IMG/VR virus record: IMGVR_UViG_3300025695_000071
Span: 1 to 29,359 of that record
DNA from: a virus
Reading direction: 5' to 3' (one strand)
DNA: 29,359 bases
Below, piece by piece: positions 21,461 through 27,347 of the stretch. The notes beneath the pieces were generated by a model. It had not been told where the DNA came from. It was given only the letters and a program-made list of their open reading frames with translations, and made no database searches. How positions within the stretch are numbered: position 1 is the first letter of the stretch; each line of letters opens with the position of its first letter. Position numbers and translations under genes: made by a program.

Positions 21461-21717
21461 TGAAAGCTATAAATAAATACATAATAATAGAAAAAATATT
21501 AGAGGAGATGAAGACCGAATCAGGCCTTCTTCTTTCTGGAGAGGATGCCAGCGAATTTAGATACAATAAAGGTCGTGTGGTTAACCCAGGAACTAACGTG
21601 GATACGGTTAAAGAGGGCGATGTTATATACTATGACAAGTCTTCTGGCCACACAATGGTAATACAGAATAAAAAGTACACGATTATTCTCGAGAGGGACG
21701 TCGTTGTTGTTCTGTAG
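21460..21717 (+). CDS. groES: GroES-like co-chaperonin (85 aa)
   Basis: Chaperonin-10 pattern: MKAINKYIIIEKILEE opening strand, a mobile-loop-like segment ESGLLLSGED (about 20-29, where LLL replaces the usual IVL contact tripeptide), then YNKGRVVNPG (G-x-V-x-x-x-G), VKEGDVIYYD (V-G-D-x-V) and KYTIILERDVVVVL (xxIxxESDILAxx). The length is slightly below the usual 95 because the roof loop is reduced. The start shares one base with the gldL-like stop (TAATG). The divergent sequence fits co-evolution with the phage GroEL rather than host ring use. The end converges with and overlaps a minus-strand gene by 35 bp. Confidence 0.88.
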   Translation: MKAINKYIIIEKILEEMKTESGLLLSGEDASEFRYNKGRVVNPGTNVDTVKEGDVIYYDKSSGHTMVIQNKKYTIILERDVVVVL

Positions 21718-22213
21718 CTTTGTTCATTCTTTTTATAGCTCGCTTATATACCTTATCGGTGTAAGGCGAGCTTTTTTTAAATATAGGGTTGCGTTGAGGT
21801 GACTCTGATATTGTCTCTTCCCCTGAAAGCTTCTTATATATACTAACGATTAGTCTTTTACCTTTATATGAAACTTCATATAGAGCAGGCTCTGATCCCT
21901 TTGCTTTTCTCCATACAGATATCCATCCATCACGAAGTAAGTCATTAAACCTTGATTTGTCCCATGAAAAGATTTCTTCATAGTCATTGAAGTATGATCT
22001 CTTGAATAATCTTTCACTGTAAAGAAATAGTAGCATTTCTAAGTCGGCGAGACCCACTTCGTGGGTCCTCTTAGCCCAATAACGGATTATGCGAAAGTAT
22101 TTTAAGTAGTCGAATGTCGGTTGGCGGCGATCATAATTGATTCTAACTTTGTCGTTGTAACCCTTTGTAGGATTTTTACGCTCGTACTTTCGCCTCATTT
22201 TTCGTTTTCTCAT
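21683..22213 (-). CDS. Winged-helix-like regulator, basic (176 aa)
   Basis: I start it at the ATG at 22213 (MRKRKMRRKYERKNP); the upstream in-frame stretch encodes a low-complexity hydrophobic tail and overlaps divergent genes. The very basic N-terminus is followed by a MarR-like winged-helix outline: YFRIIRYWAKRTHEVGLADL, then EMLLFLYSERLF, the recognition part IFSWDKSRFNDLLRDGWISV, and a wing WRKAKGSEPALYEVSYKGKR. The C-terminus is Lys/Arg-rich. It is the only leftward gene among rightward late genes and is transcribed away from the small basic-protein operon. It may therefore regulate it. Domain call moderate. Confidence 0.65.
   Translation of the reverse strand: MRKRKMRRKYERKNPTKGYNDKVRINYDRRQPTFDYLKYFRIIRYWAKRTHEVGLADLEMLLFLYSERLFKRSYFNDYEEIFSWDKSRFNDLLRDGWISVWRKAKGSEPALYEVSYKGKRLIVSIYKKLSGEETISESPQRNPIFKKSSPYTDKVYKRAIKRMNKATEQQRRPSRE
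21737..21778 (+). terminator. Intrinsic terminator of the groEL-gldL-groES operon
   Basis: AGCTCGC (21737-21743) pairs with GCGAGCT, ending at 21772, with a TTA/TAA extension around a small bulge, followed directly by a T run to 21778. It works only for rightward transcription, 20 bp after the groES stop. The whole hairpin lies inside the C-terminal coding part of the opposite-strand regulator gene, which reads through it in the other direction. Confidence 0.8.
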
Positions 22214-22218
22214 TATAA

Positions 22219-22245
22219 CAAATATAATAATTTTATCTATCTTTG
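22219..22245. promoter_or_regulatory. Back-to-back -7 elements between regulator and late small-protein genes
   Basis: On the minus strand, TATATTTG (22226-22219) fits TAnnTTTG just before the regulator ATG at 22213, implying an almost leaderless transcript. On the plus strand, TATCTTTG (22238-22245) fits the same pattern upstream of the ATG at 22266. Neither has a good TTTG at the -33 position, so activation by a phage factor is possible. The two would share the 52-bp intergenic region. Confidence 0.45.
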
Positions 22246-22265
22246 CATAACACAAAAAAAATATT

Positions 22266-22349
22266 ATGTATAAGAAAAGTAAACCGTGTACTGCTAAGGT
22301 AAAAAAGGGTTCTAAACCAAAGACAAAGAAAAAATATGGGTCTAAGTAG
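22266..22349 (+). CDS. Tiny Lys-rich protein (27 aa)
   Basis: ATG 22266, TAG 22347-22349. The peptide starts MYKKSKPCTAKVKKGSK and is nearly half Lys/Arg with one Cys. It is the first of six consecutive small basic genes. Such short basic proteins are common in Bacteroidota phages and may be packaged with DNA. It overlaps the next gene by 14 bp. Confidence 0.5.
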   Translation: MYKKSKPCTAKVKKGSKPKTKKKYGSK

Positions 22350-22617
22350 ATCAGCAAAATATTATCGGGATAATCCCGAGGCCAGAGCGAAGAAAAACGC
22401 TTATCAAAAGCAATTTAATAAGAAAAAGGGTCAAAGTAAGAACAGGGCTAACCTGAACCGTCTGAACAGAGTCTTCGGAACGTATGGTAATGGAGATAAG
22501 TTAGATGTTTCTCATCGTACTGGCAAAAAAACAAGACTTGAACACCAGTCTAAAAATAGGGGAAGTAAAACAAACACATCTGGAGACAGAAGGTCCAGAG
22601 GTAAAAAGAAGAAATAA
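22336..22617 (+). CDS. Small basic phage protein (93 aa)
   Basis: It starts MGLSRSAKYYRDNPEARAKK; a YxxNPxAxxKKxAYxxxF opening, then NRLNRVFGTYGNGDKLDVSH, and a Lys/Arg/Gly-rich disordered tail. I recall very similar small proteins in marine phages, sometimes annotated as structural, without known function. The strong positive charge suggests contact with DNA or RNA. Position before lysis and fibre genes fits late expression. Confidence 0.65.
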   Translation: MGLSRSAKYYRDNPEARAKKNAYQKQFNKKKGQSKNRANLNRLNRVFGTYGNGDKLDVSHRTGKKTRLEHQSKNRGSKTNTSGDRRSRGKKKK

Positions 22618-22633
22618 GAGTTTTTAATTAATT

Positions 22634-22756
22634 GTGAAGAAAAAAAGAGTAAAAGATAGCTGTTACTACAAGGTTAAGAGAACCTACAAGGTTTTTCCTA
22701 GCGCATACGCTAGTGGAGCTATAGCTAAGTGTCGAAAAGCAAAGGGTAAGAAGTAA
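22634..22756 (+). CDS. Small basic protein, DUF5872-like motif (40 aa)
   Basis: The start is GTG at 22634 and the stop TAA at 22754-22756, sharing one base with the next ATG (TAATG). It starts MKKKRVKDSCYYKVKRTYKV; the FPSAYASGAIAKCRK block is a pattern I know from phage DUF5872-type and similar proteins (Y-K-V-x-P-S-A-Y-A-S-G-x-x-x-K-C-R). Two Cys could bind a metal. Function unknown. Confidence 0.6.
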   Translation: MKKKRVKDSCYYKVKRTYKVFPSAYASGAIAKCRKAKGKK

Positions 22757-23016
22757 TGGCGGTACGTAAAACAAAGGAGGGCTCATCACTGAAGCGTTGG
22801 TTTAAAGAAAAGTGGACTGACGAAAAAGGAAATCCTTGTGGATCTAAAAAAGGTTCAAAGGTAAAGAAATGCAGGCCTTCTATACGTGTGTCATCTAAAA
22901 CTCCAGTTACTTGGAAGCAGATGAGTTCAAGTCAAAAAAAGAAGGCTGTTGATGAGAAAAAGAGAGTAGGCATGGGCAAGAGAACAAAAAGCATTAAGAA
23001 TGGCAGAAAAAAGTAA
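22756..23016 (+). CDS. DUF5872-like small basic protein (86 aa)
   Basis: It starts MAVRKTKEGSSLKRWFKEKW; the LKRWFKEKWTDEKGNPCG segment and the CxP motif (KKCRPSIRVSSKTPVTW) fit the DUF5872-type small phage proteins as I recall them. Very Lys-rich, with two Cys. It is coupled to both neighbours (1-bp overlap upstream, 17-bp overlap downstream). Function unknown; probably a packaged or nucleoid-like protein. Confidence 0.65.
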   Translation: MAVRKTKEGSSLKRWFKEKWTDEKGNPCGSKKGSKVKKCRPSIRVSSKTPVTWKQMSSSQKKKAVDEKKRVGMGKRTKSIKNGRKK

Positions 23017-23290
23017 AATGAAGTGTAACCGTGTCACTAAAAGTGACCGTTCAGGAAAGAAAAAGATGGTTAAGGCTTGCTCTGGTGGCAAGGAAAAATT
23101 GATTCACTTTGGAGCTTCTGGATATGGGCATAACTACTCTTCTGCTGCTAGAAAATCATTTAAAGCTAGACACAAGTGTTCAACAGCTAAAGATAAGTTA
23201 ACGGCAAGATATTGGTCCTGTAAACATTTATGGGCAGGTAAAGGAGGAAGCACCAAGTCTTCTCCAAAATCAAAAAAAGGAAAATATTAA
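23000..23290 (+). CDS. DUF5754-like small basic protein (96 aa)
   Basis: The block KEKLIHFGASGYGHNYSSAA, then RKSFKARHKCSTAKDKLTAR and YWSCKHLWAGKG, matches small proteins seen in many phages and giant viruses (DUF5754-like, from memory). It has four Cys and several His (CNRV, ACSGG, HKC, SCKH), so zinc binding is possible. It is Lys-rich at both ends. It overlaps the preceding gene by 17 bp. Function unknown. Confidence 0.68.
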   Translation: MAEKSKMKCNRVTKSDRSGKKKMVKACSGGKEKLIHFGASGYGHNYSSAARKSFKARHKCSTAKDKLTARYWSCKHLWAGKGGSTKSSPKSKKGKY

Positions 23291-23293
23291 AGA

Positions 23294-23440
23294 ATGAGAA
23301 GCAGAGGTTTAGGAGATACAGTAGATAAAATAACTACGGCGACAGGCATCAAAACTATAGTTAAAAAAGTAACCAAAGGCGGTTGTGGGTGCGAGAAGCG
23401 AAGAAAAAAATTGAATGATCTTTTTCCTTATGTTAAATAA
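23294..23440 (+). CDS. Small Cys-containing phage protein (48 aa)
   Basis: ATG 23294, TAA 23438-23440. It starts MRSRGLGDTVDKITTATGIK; the second half has GGCGCEKRRKKLNDLFPY, a CGCxKRxxxLNxxFPY pattern that I recall from small Bacteroidota phage proteins in this late position. Two Cys and a basic stretch. Function unknown, but pattern and spacing make it a real gene. Confidence 0.65.
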   Translation: MRSRGLGDTVDKITTATGIKTIVKKVTKGGCGCEKRRKKLNDLFPYVK

Positions 23441-23446
23441 CTGATT

Positions 23447-23824
23447 ATGAAGTGGTTAGAGAAAGTGAAGGATTTGTTTTGGTATTCGGACAGTGAACCG
23501 AACGAGGTGCTTATTGCATTTTGCCACGTTATTGCCTTACCATCCTCTATGATTATGGAGTTTCACAACCCTAACCCTTTGTTTATTTTGGGAGGTATTT
23601 TTACTGGATTGTTTCAGTTGTGGGCAGTTATACTTAATGGATCTTTAAGGTACCGTTTAATAGCAGTTCAGCTCGCTTCTATAGTAGCAATTATGACGGT
23701 TATTAATCTTTGCTTAGAGGGCTTAATGGAAGGTTCTCGTACAGGGTGGGTAATCATACTTGTATTTGCTTTTTGGAACACAATAAGGGTATTTAAAGAA
23801 AAAACAGAGAGAGATAATGGATGA
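23447..23824 (+). CDS. Four-TM membrane protein, lysis-cassette candidate (125 aa)
   Basis: A polar N-terminus (MKWLEKVKDLFWYSDSEPNE) is followed by four hydrophobic segments at about 20-38, 44-65, 67-89 and 97-113, ending in a charged tail (FKEKTERDNG). Location just upstream of a TM/coiled-coil protein and an M15 peptidase suggests a holin or antiholin. However, a better holin lies three genes down. Overlap of 8 bp with the next gene. Function inferred from position. Confidence 0.55.
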   Translation: MKWLEKVKDLFWYSDSEPNEVLIAFCHVIALPSSMIMEFHNPNPLFILGGIFTGLFQLWAVILNGSLRYRLIAVQLASIVAIMTVINLCLEGLMEGSRTGWVIILVFAFWNTIRVFKEKTERDNG

Positions 23825-24131
23825 TTACGTACAAATAATAATAACAATAGCAGGTGTTTTAGGTTCCGCTTCTTTATGGAAGTATCTTGAGGCTAGATTA
23901 AAAGCTAATAGTCATAATAAAAAAGTTGAATTTGAAAATAACGATACCGTGCAATATAGAGATGACTTGAAAAACAGAGTTAGAAACTTAGAGTCTATGT
24001 TAGCTAACAGTTCAAAAGAGAAAGACGAACTTAGGCAACAGGTGTTAGATTTAGTAGCTGAGGTTAATGCTTTGAGGGTAAAGGTTGATTATCTTGAGAA
24101 AGAGAATGAAAGACTAAAGAATTTAAAGTGA
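23817..24131 (+). CDS. TM plus coiled-coil protein, spanin-like candidate (104 aa)
   Basis: One N-terminal hydrophobic segment (YVQIIITIAGVLGSASLWKY, about 4-23) is followed by a long coiled coil (about 52-103: LKNRVRNLESMLANSSKEKD, then VNALRVKVDYLEKENERLKN). This layout matches i-spanins (Rz-like) and other lysis accessory proteins, and the gene is next to the endolysin (4-bp GTGA overlap). No separate outer-membrane lipoprotein partner is seen. Confidence 0.6.
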   Translation: MDDYVQIIITIAGVLGSASLWKYLEARLKANSHNKKVEFENNDTVQYRDDLKNRVRNLESMLANSSKEKDELRQQVLDLVAEVNALRVKVDYLEKENERLKNLK

Positions 24132-24598
24132 AACATATAGATAAAATAAGTAAACATATAAATTTTAATGAAGCTACGACTTCTTATACAGCAAAAAGAA
24201 GGGGGATAGATAATACTCCTGATGCCTATCATATTTCTAATATGGAGGTATTGGCTGAGCAAATATTTGAACCACTTAGAGAGTGGGTTGGAGGTCCAAT
24301 AAAAATTAACTCTATGTTCAGGTCTGAAGACTTAAATGTTGCTATTGGAGGAAGTAGATCTTCACAGCATATGCAGGGTAGAGCTATGGATATCGATGAT
24401 ACGTATGGTTATAAGACTAATGCTGAAATGTATGATTACATTAAGGAAAACTTAGACTTTGATCAGTTGATATGGGAGTTTGGAAATAACAAAAATCCAG
24501 ATTGGATACATGTTAGTTATGTTTCTGAACATGAAAATAGAGGAAGATGCTTGAAAGCCTATAAAGAAGATGGCAAAACAAAATATGAGTTAATATGA
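24128..24598 (+). CDS. Peptidase M15-family endolysin (156 aa)
   Basis: Zinc D-Ala-D-Ala carboxypeptidase-like (M15A) domain over most of the protein. Zinc ligands fit: H81 and D88 in SSQHMQGRAMDID, and H128 in DWIHVSY; INSMFRSEDLN precedes them as usual. It should cut peptidoglycan cross-links or stems and act as the phage endolysin; no signal peptide is present, so release would need a holin. The GTG start at 24128 overlaps the spanin-like gene by 4 bp, and the stop overlaps the holin start by 4 bp. All metal ligands present. Confidence 0.88.
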   Translation: MKHIDKISKHINFNEATTSYTAKRRGIDNTPDAYHISNMEVLAEQIFEPLREWVGGPIKINSMFRSEDLNVAIGGSRSSQHMQGRAMDIDDTYGYKTNAEMYDYIKENLDFDQLIWEFGNNKNPDWIHVSYVSEHENRGRCLKAYKEDGKTKYELI

Positions 24599-25041
24599 GC
24601 AAAAAACCATTTAAAGATACTAAAGTCGGAAAGTTTATATTAAAGAAACTCCCTGGATTTGTTGGTGATGTTTTACCAGAAAAGGGTGTATTGGGAATTG
24701 TAAAAAACCTTATCGACAACGATAAAGATATAAGTCCAGAAGAAAAGACTAGGATGCACGAAGAGCTTGTTCAGTTGTATGAGCTTGAGGTTGCTGACAG
24801 AGACTCAGCTAGAAAGCGTGAGGTAGAGAAGGCTAAAATTGGGGGGTTTGATTTGATGTTCAACCTTACTGGAATTATTGGATTGTCTGCTTTTGCGTTT
24901 ATAATATATGCAATTGTATACCTGGAGGTCCCAGAGAACAACAAAGAGGTTTGGATACATCTTATTGGTATATGCGAAGGAATTGTTCTTAGTATTTTCG
25001 GATACTTTTATGGAAGTGCAGTTAGAAAAAACAAACAGTAG
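24595..25041 (+). CDS. 3-TM holin family protein (148 aa)
   Basis: Resembles the 3-TM holin family known from gene-transfer agents. A cytoplasmic N-terminal helix region (FKDTKVGKFILKKLPGFVGD) is followed by the charged block ELEVADRDSARKREVEKAK (about 63-81), then hydrophobic segments at about 87-109 and 120-140 and the ending GYFYGSAVRKNKQ. The DRDSARxREVE-...-GYxxGSS layout is characteristic of that family. It directly follows the M15 endolysin with a 4-bp overlap, forming a lysis cassette. Only two clear TM segments are visible. Confidence 0.75.
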   Translation: MSKKPFKDTKVGKFILKKLPGFVGDVLPEKGVLGIVKNLIDNDKDISPEEKTRMHEELVQLYELEVADRDSARKREVEKAKIGGFDLMFNLTGIIGLSAFAFIIYAIVYLEVPENNKEVWIHLIGICEGIVLSIFGYFYGSAVRKNKQ

Positions 25042-25755
25042 ATGACAAAGATTAAAATATATCCTATAGACACTAATATTAGTGGCAGTGACAAATGGAT
25101 TGGTACTGATTCTGAAACTAGCAACAGGACAAAAAACTTTACAGTCTCTGCTTTAGCTGACTATTTTAATAATACTAGTCAAATAAATCTATCTAACTCT
25201 TTAAAATTTAAGTACGATACTGTTGAGGTTGGAGATCCTAGAGCTAGCGGTAGTTTTTCTTTCTCAAGTGAAATAGGCCCAACTGTAAACTTTTCTGAAA
25301 TATCTAACCTTTTATTACATCAAAGCACATCAAACGGAAAGTATGTTGTAGAGTTGATGAATGCTTTAACTGGTAATATTGTTATGATCAGTAAGGTCGA
25401 TGATCCAAATAAGTTTGCTTTTTACAAGATTACTTCTTACATTCAGAATGAAACTGAAACACAGTTCTATAACACAGTTCTAAGTTACATTCAAGGTAAT
25501 GGAGCTATCGAGGAAGATGAATATTATTTTGTATCTTTGATACAATTTGACAGTGAAAGTGACAAGGAGCACATACATCCACAAGGTACTGCGTCTGCTG
25601 TTTGGAAAATAAAACATAACTTAAATAAGTTCCCTTCGGTTACTTCTGTAAACATCAATAACATAGAAATAAAAGGAGAAATAGAATATATAGATGAAAA
25701 TAACTTAACAATAACTTTTTCCGCTGGCTATTCAGGCAAAGCGTATTTAAACTAA
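25042..25755 (+). CDS. Tail fibre-associated / structural protein (237 aa)
   Basis: The C-terminal domain (about 180-237) has AVWKIKHNLNKFPSVTSVNI, then EIEYIDENNLTITFSAGYSG and KAYLN, a small beta domain I know from many phage tail-fibre or virion proteins (WxIxHNLxKFPSV...GxVxYxDxNxLTITFS). The N-terminal part (IYPIDTNISGSDKWIGTDSE) resembles fibre-adaptor proteins. The start follows the holin stop directly (TAGATG). It is the first of three fibre genes. Receptor binding is inferred. Confidence 0.7.
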   Translation: MTKIKIYPIDTNISGSDKWIGTDSETSNRTKNFTVSALADYFNNTSQINLSNSLKFKYDTVEVGDPRASGSFSFSSEIGPTVNFSEISNLLLHQSTSNGKYVVELMNALTGNIVMISKVDDPNKFAFYKITSYIQNETETQFYNTVLSYIQGNGAIEEDEYYFVSLIQFDSESDKEHIHPQGTASAVWKIKHNLNKFPSVTSVNINNIEIKGEIEYIDENNLTITFSAGYSGKAYLN

Positions 25756-25763
25756 CAAAAAAA

Positions 25764-27335
25764 ATGGCTATACATTATTTAAACAGTATTGACTTAAACA
25801 AAAACGAGCTGCAGCATGCAGTTATAGAAAACCAAGGGAGTGATGCGTTAGCAGGAACTGGGGCAGACGGTCAACTTTATTTTAATACAGACGATAACGT
25901 ACTAAAAATATGGAAAAACGGAGGCTGGTCCAATATAGACAGTACTGTAACTTATGATTTGGCAACTGCTGATACAGGTACCGCAATTACATTAACTGGT
26001 AGTGACTCGACAACAGATTCAATTACAATATCAGGTACAAGTTCAGAAGTAGAAGTAACTAGACAAAGTGGAACCGAATTAAAAATTGGTCTTCCAGATG
26101 ACGTAACTATTTCTAGCCAGTTGGTTGTAGGTACAACCTATGGTACTCAAGCGCCTGTTATACATGCTAAATCAGGAGGCTCTGGTGCTAACTTGTATTT
26201 AGAAAGTTTTGCTAACTCTGCTGATGATGGACCGGATTTAGTAATGTACAGGAACACGGCTCCTCACGCTGCTGGAGATTATTTAGGTAGCTTAAAATTT
26301 AGAGGAGAAGAGTCTGCAGGTGGGTATAGTGTAGATTACGCTACCATGAGTGTTGTAATGACCAACACTGAATCAGCTTCAGTTGTATTTGACGCAGCAA
26401 CTCCTAATACAAATAGAGCAGCTCTTTTCGCTATTCACGGAGATGAGGATGAAGGTGGAAAAGTGATTGTAAATCCAGCATCTGCGACAACGATTCCAAC
26501 TCATACATTAGATGTAAATGGTGACGCTAATATTAGCAGTAATCTAGAGGTTGGTGGAAACTTACTAGTAGAGGGTAACTTAACAGTATCAGGAACTACT
26601 ACCTATGTAGACACCCTAAATGTTCTCATTTCTGACAACATTATCACTTTAAACAGTGACGCAACAGGTACTCCCATAGAAGATGCTGGTATTGAAGTAG
26701 AAAGAGGTGATGAGACTAATGTTAGTTTAGTTTGGGATGAATCTGCAGATAGATGGACATTCACAAATGATGGATCTACGTTCTATAACATTCCTATCTC
26801 TTCTGAGTATGATAATTTTAATTTTAGTATAGGTGTTTTAGGTAATTTTCAAGAAGTATCAGACGGAGGCTTTGTTTCTTTCAACCAAGGAGGAGGATTA
26901 ACTGTAGCAATTAGCGGAGATGATTCGATTACATACTCTCACGCGGACACATCAAACCAAGCTTCTGTAAACAATTCAGGTAGAACCTATATACAAGATG
27001 TTACATTAGACGAATATGGTCACGTTACTGGATTAGTTTCTGCAACAGAAACAGTAGTAGATACAAACACTCAACTATCCACAGCGGCAGCATTGATTGA
27101 CGTAAGCGCAATGGGCAGTAATAAAACTGCCTCCTTTTTGCATGACTTAGGTTCTAAAAATTTAATTGTACAGTTATATGATGTGACAACAGGTGAGGTT
27201 GTTTTTGCAGATATCGATCACGATGATACTGATAATATTTCTATTATATTTGCATCTACTCCTCCTAATGATATTAGAGTGGTTGTAATTGATGCTAAAA
27301 ATGGACTTGCAGATAAGACTGTAACTTATTCATAA
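25764..27335 (+). CDS. Tail fibre protein (523 aa)
   Basis: A Ser/Thr/Gly/Asn-rich, beta-repetitive protein typical of trimeric tail fibres. It opens with MAIHYLNSIDLNKNELQHAV, then DGQLYFNTDDNVLKIWKNGG, a common fibre N-terminal motif. A beta-rich shaft with ANISSNLEVGGNLLVEGNLT (about 257-276) and AGIEVERGD follows. The end (LDEYGHVTGLVS, then NLIVQLYDVTTGEVVFADID) resembles receptor-binding or knob domains. It lies 8 bp after the preceding gene, and an A-run precedes the ATG. A repetitive shaft of this sort often recombines. Confidence 0.8.
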   Translation: MAIHYLNSIDLNKNELQHAVIENQGSDALAGTGADGQLYFNTDDNVLKIWKNGGWSNIDSTVTYDLATADTGTAITLTGSDSTTDSITISGTSSEVEVTRQSGTELKIGLPDDVTISSQLVVGTTYGTQAPVIHAKSGGSGANLYLESFANSADDGPDLVMYRNTAPHAAGDYLGSLKFRGEESAGGYSVDYATMSVVMTNTESASVVFDAATPNTNRAALFAIHGDEDEGGKVIVNPASATTIPTHTLDVNGDANISSNLEVGGNLLVEGNLTVSGTTTYVDTLNVLISDNIITLNSDATGTPIEDAGIEVERGDETNVSLVWDESADRWTFTNDGSTFYNIPISSEYDNFNFSIGVLGNFQEVSDGGFVSFNQGGGLTVAISGDDSITYSHADTSNQASVNNSGRTYIQDVTLDEYGHVTGLVSATETVVDTNTQLSTAAALIDVSAMGSNKTASFLHDLGSKNLIVQLYDVTTGEVVFADIDHDDTDNISIIFASTPPNDIRVVVIDAKNGLADKTVTYS

Positions 27336-27347
27336 TAATTAAATTAA

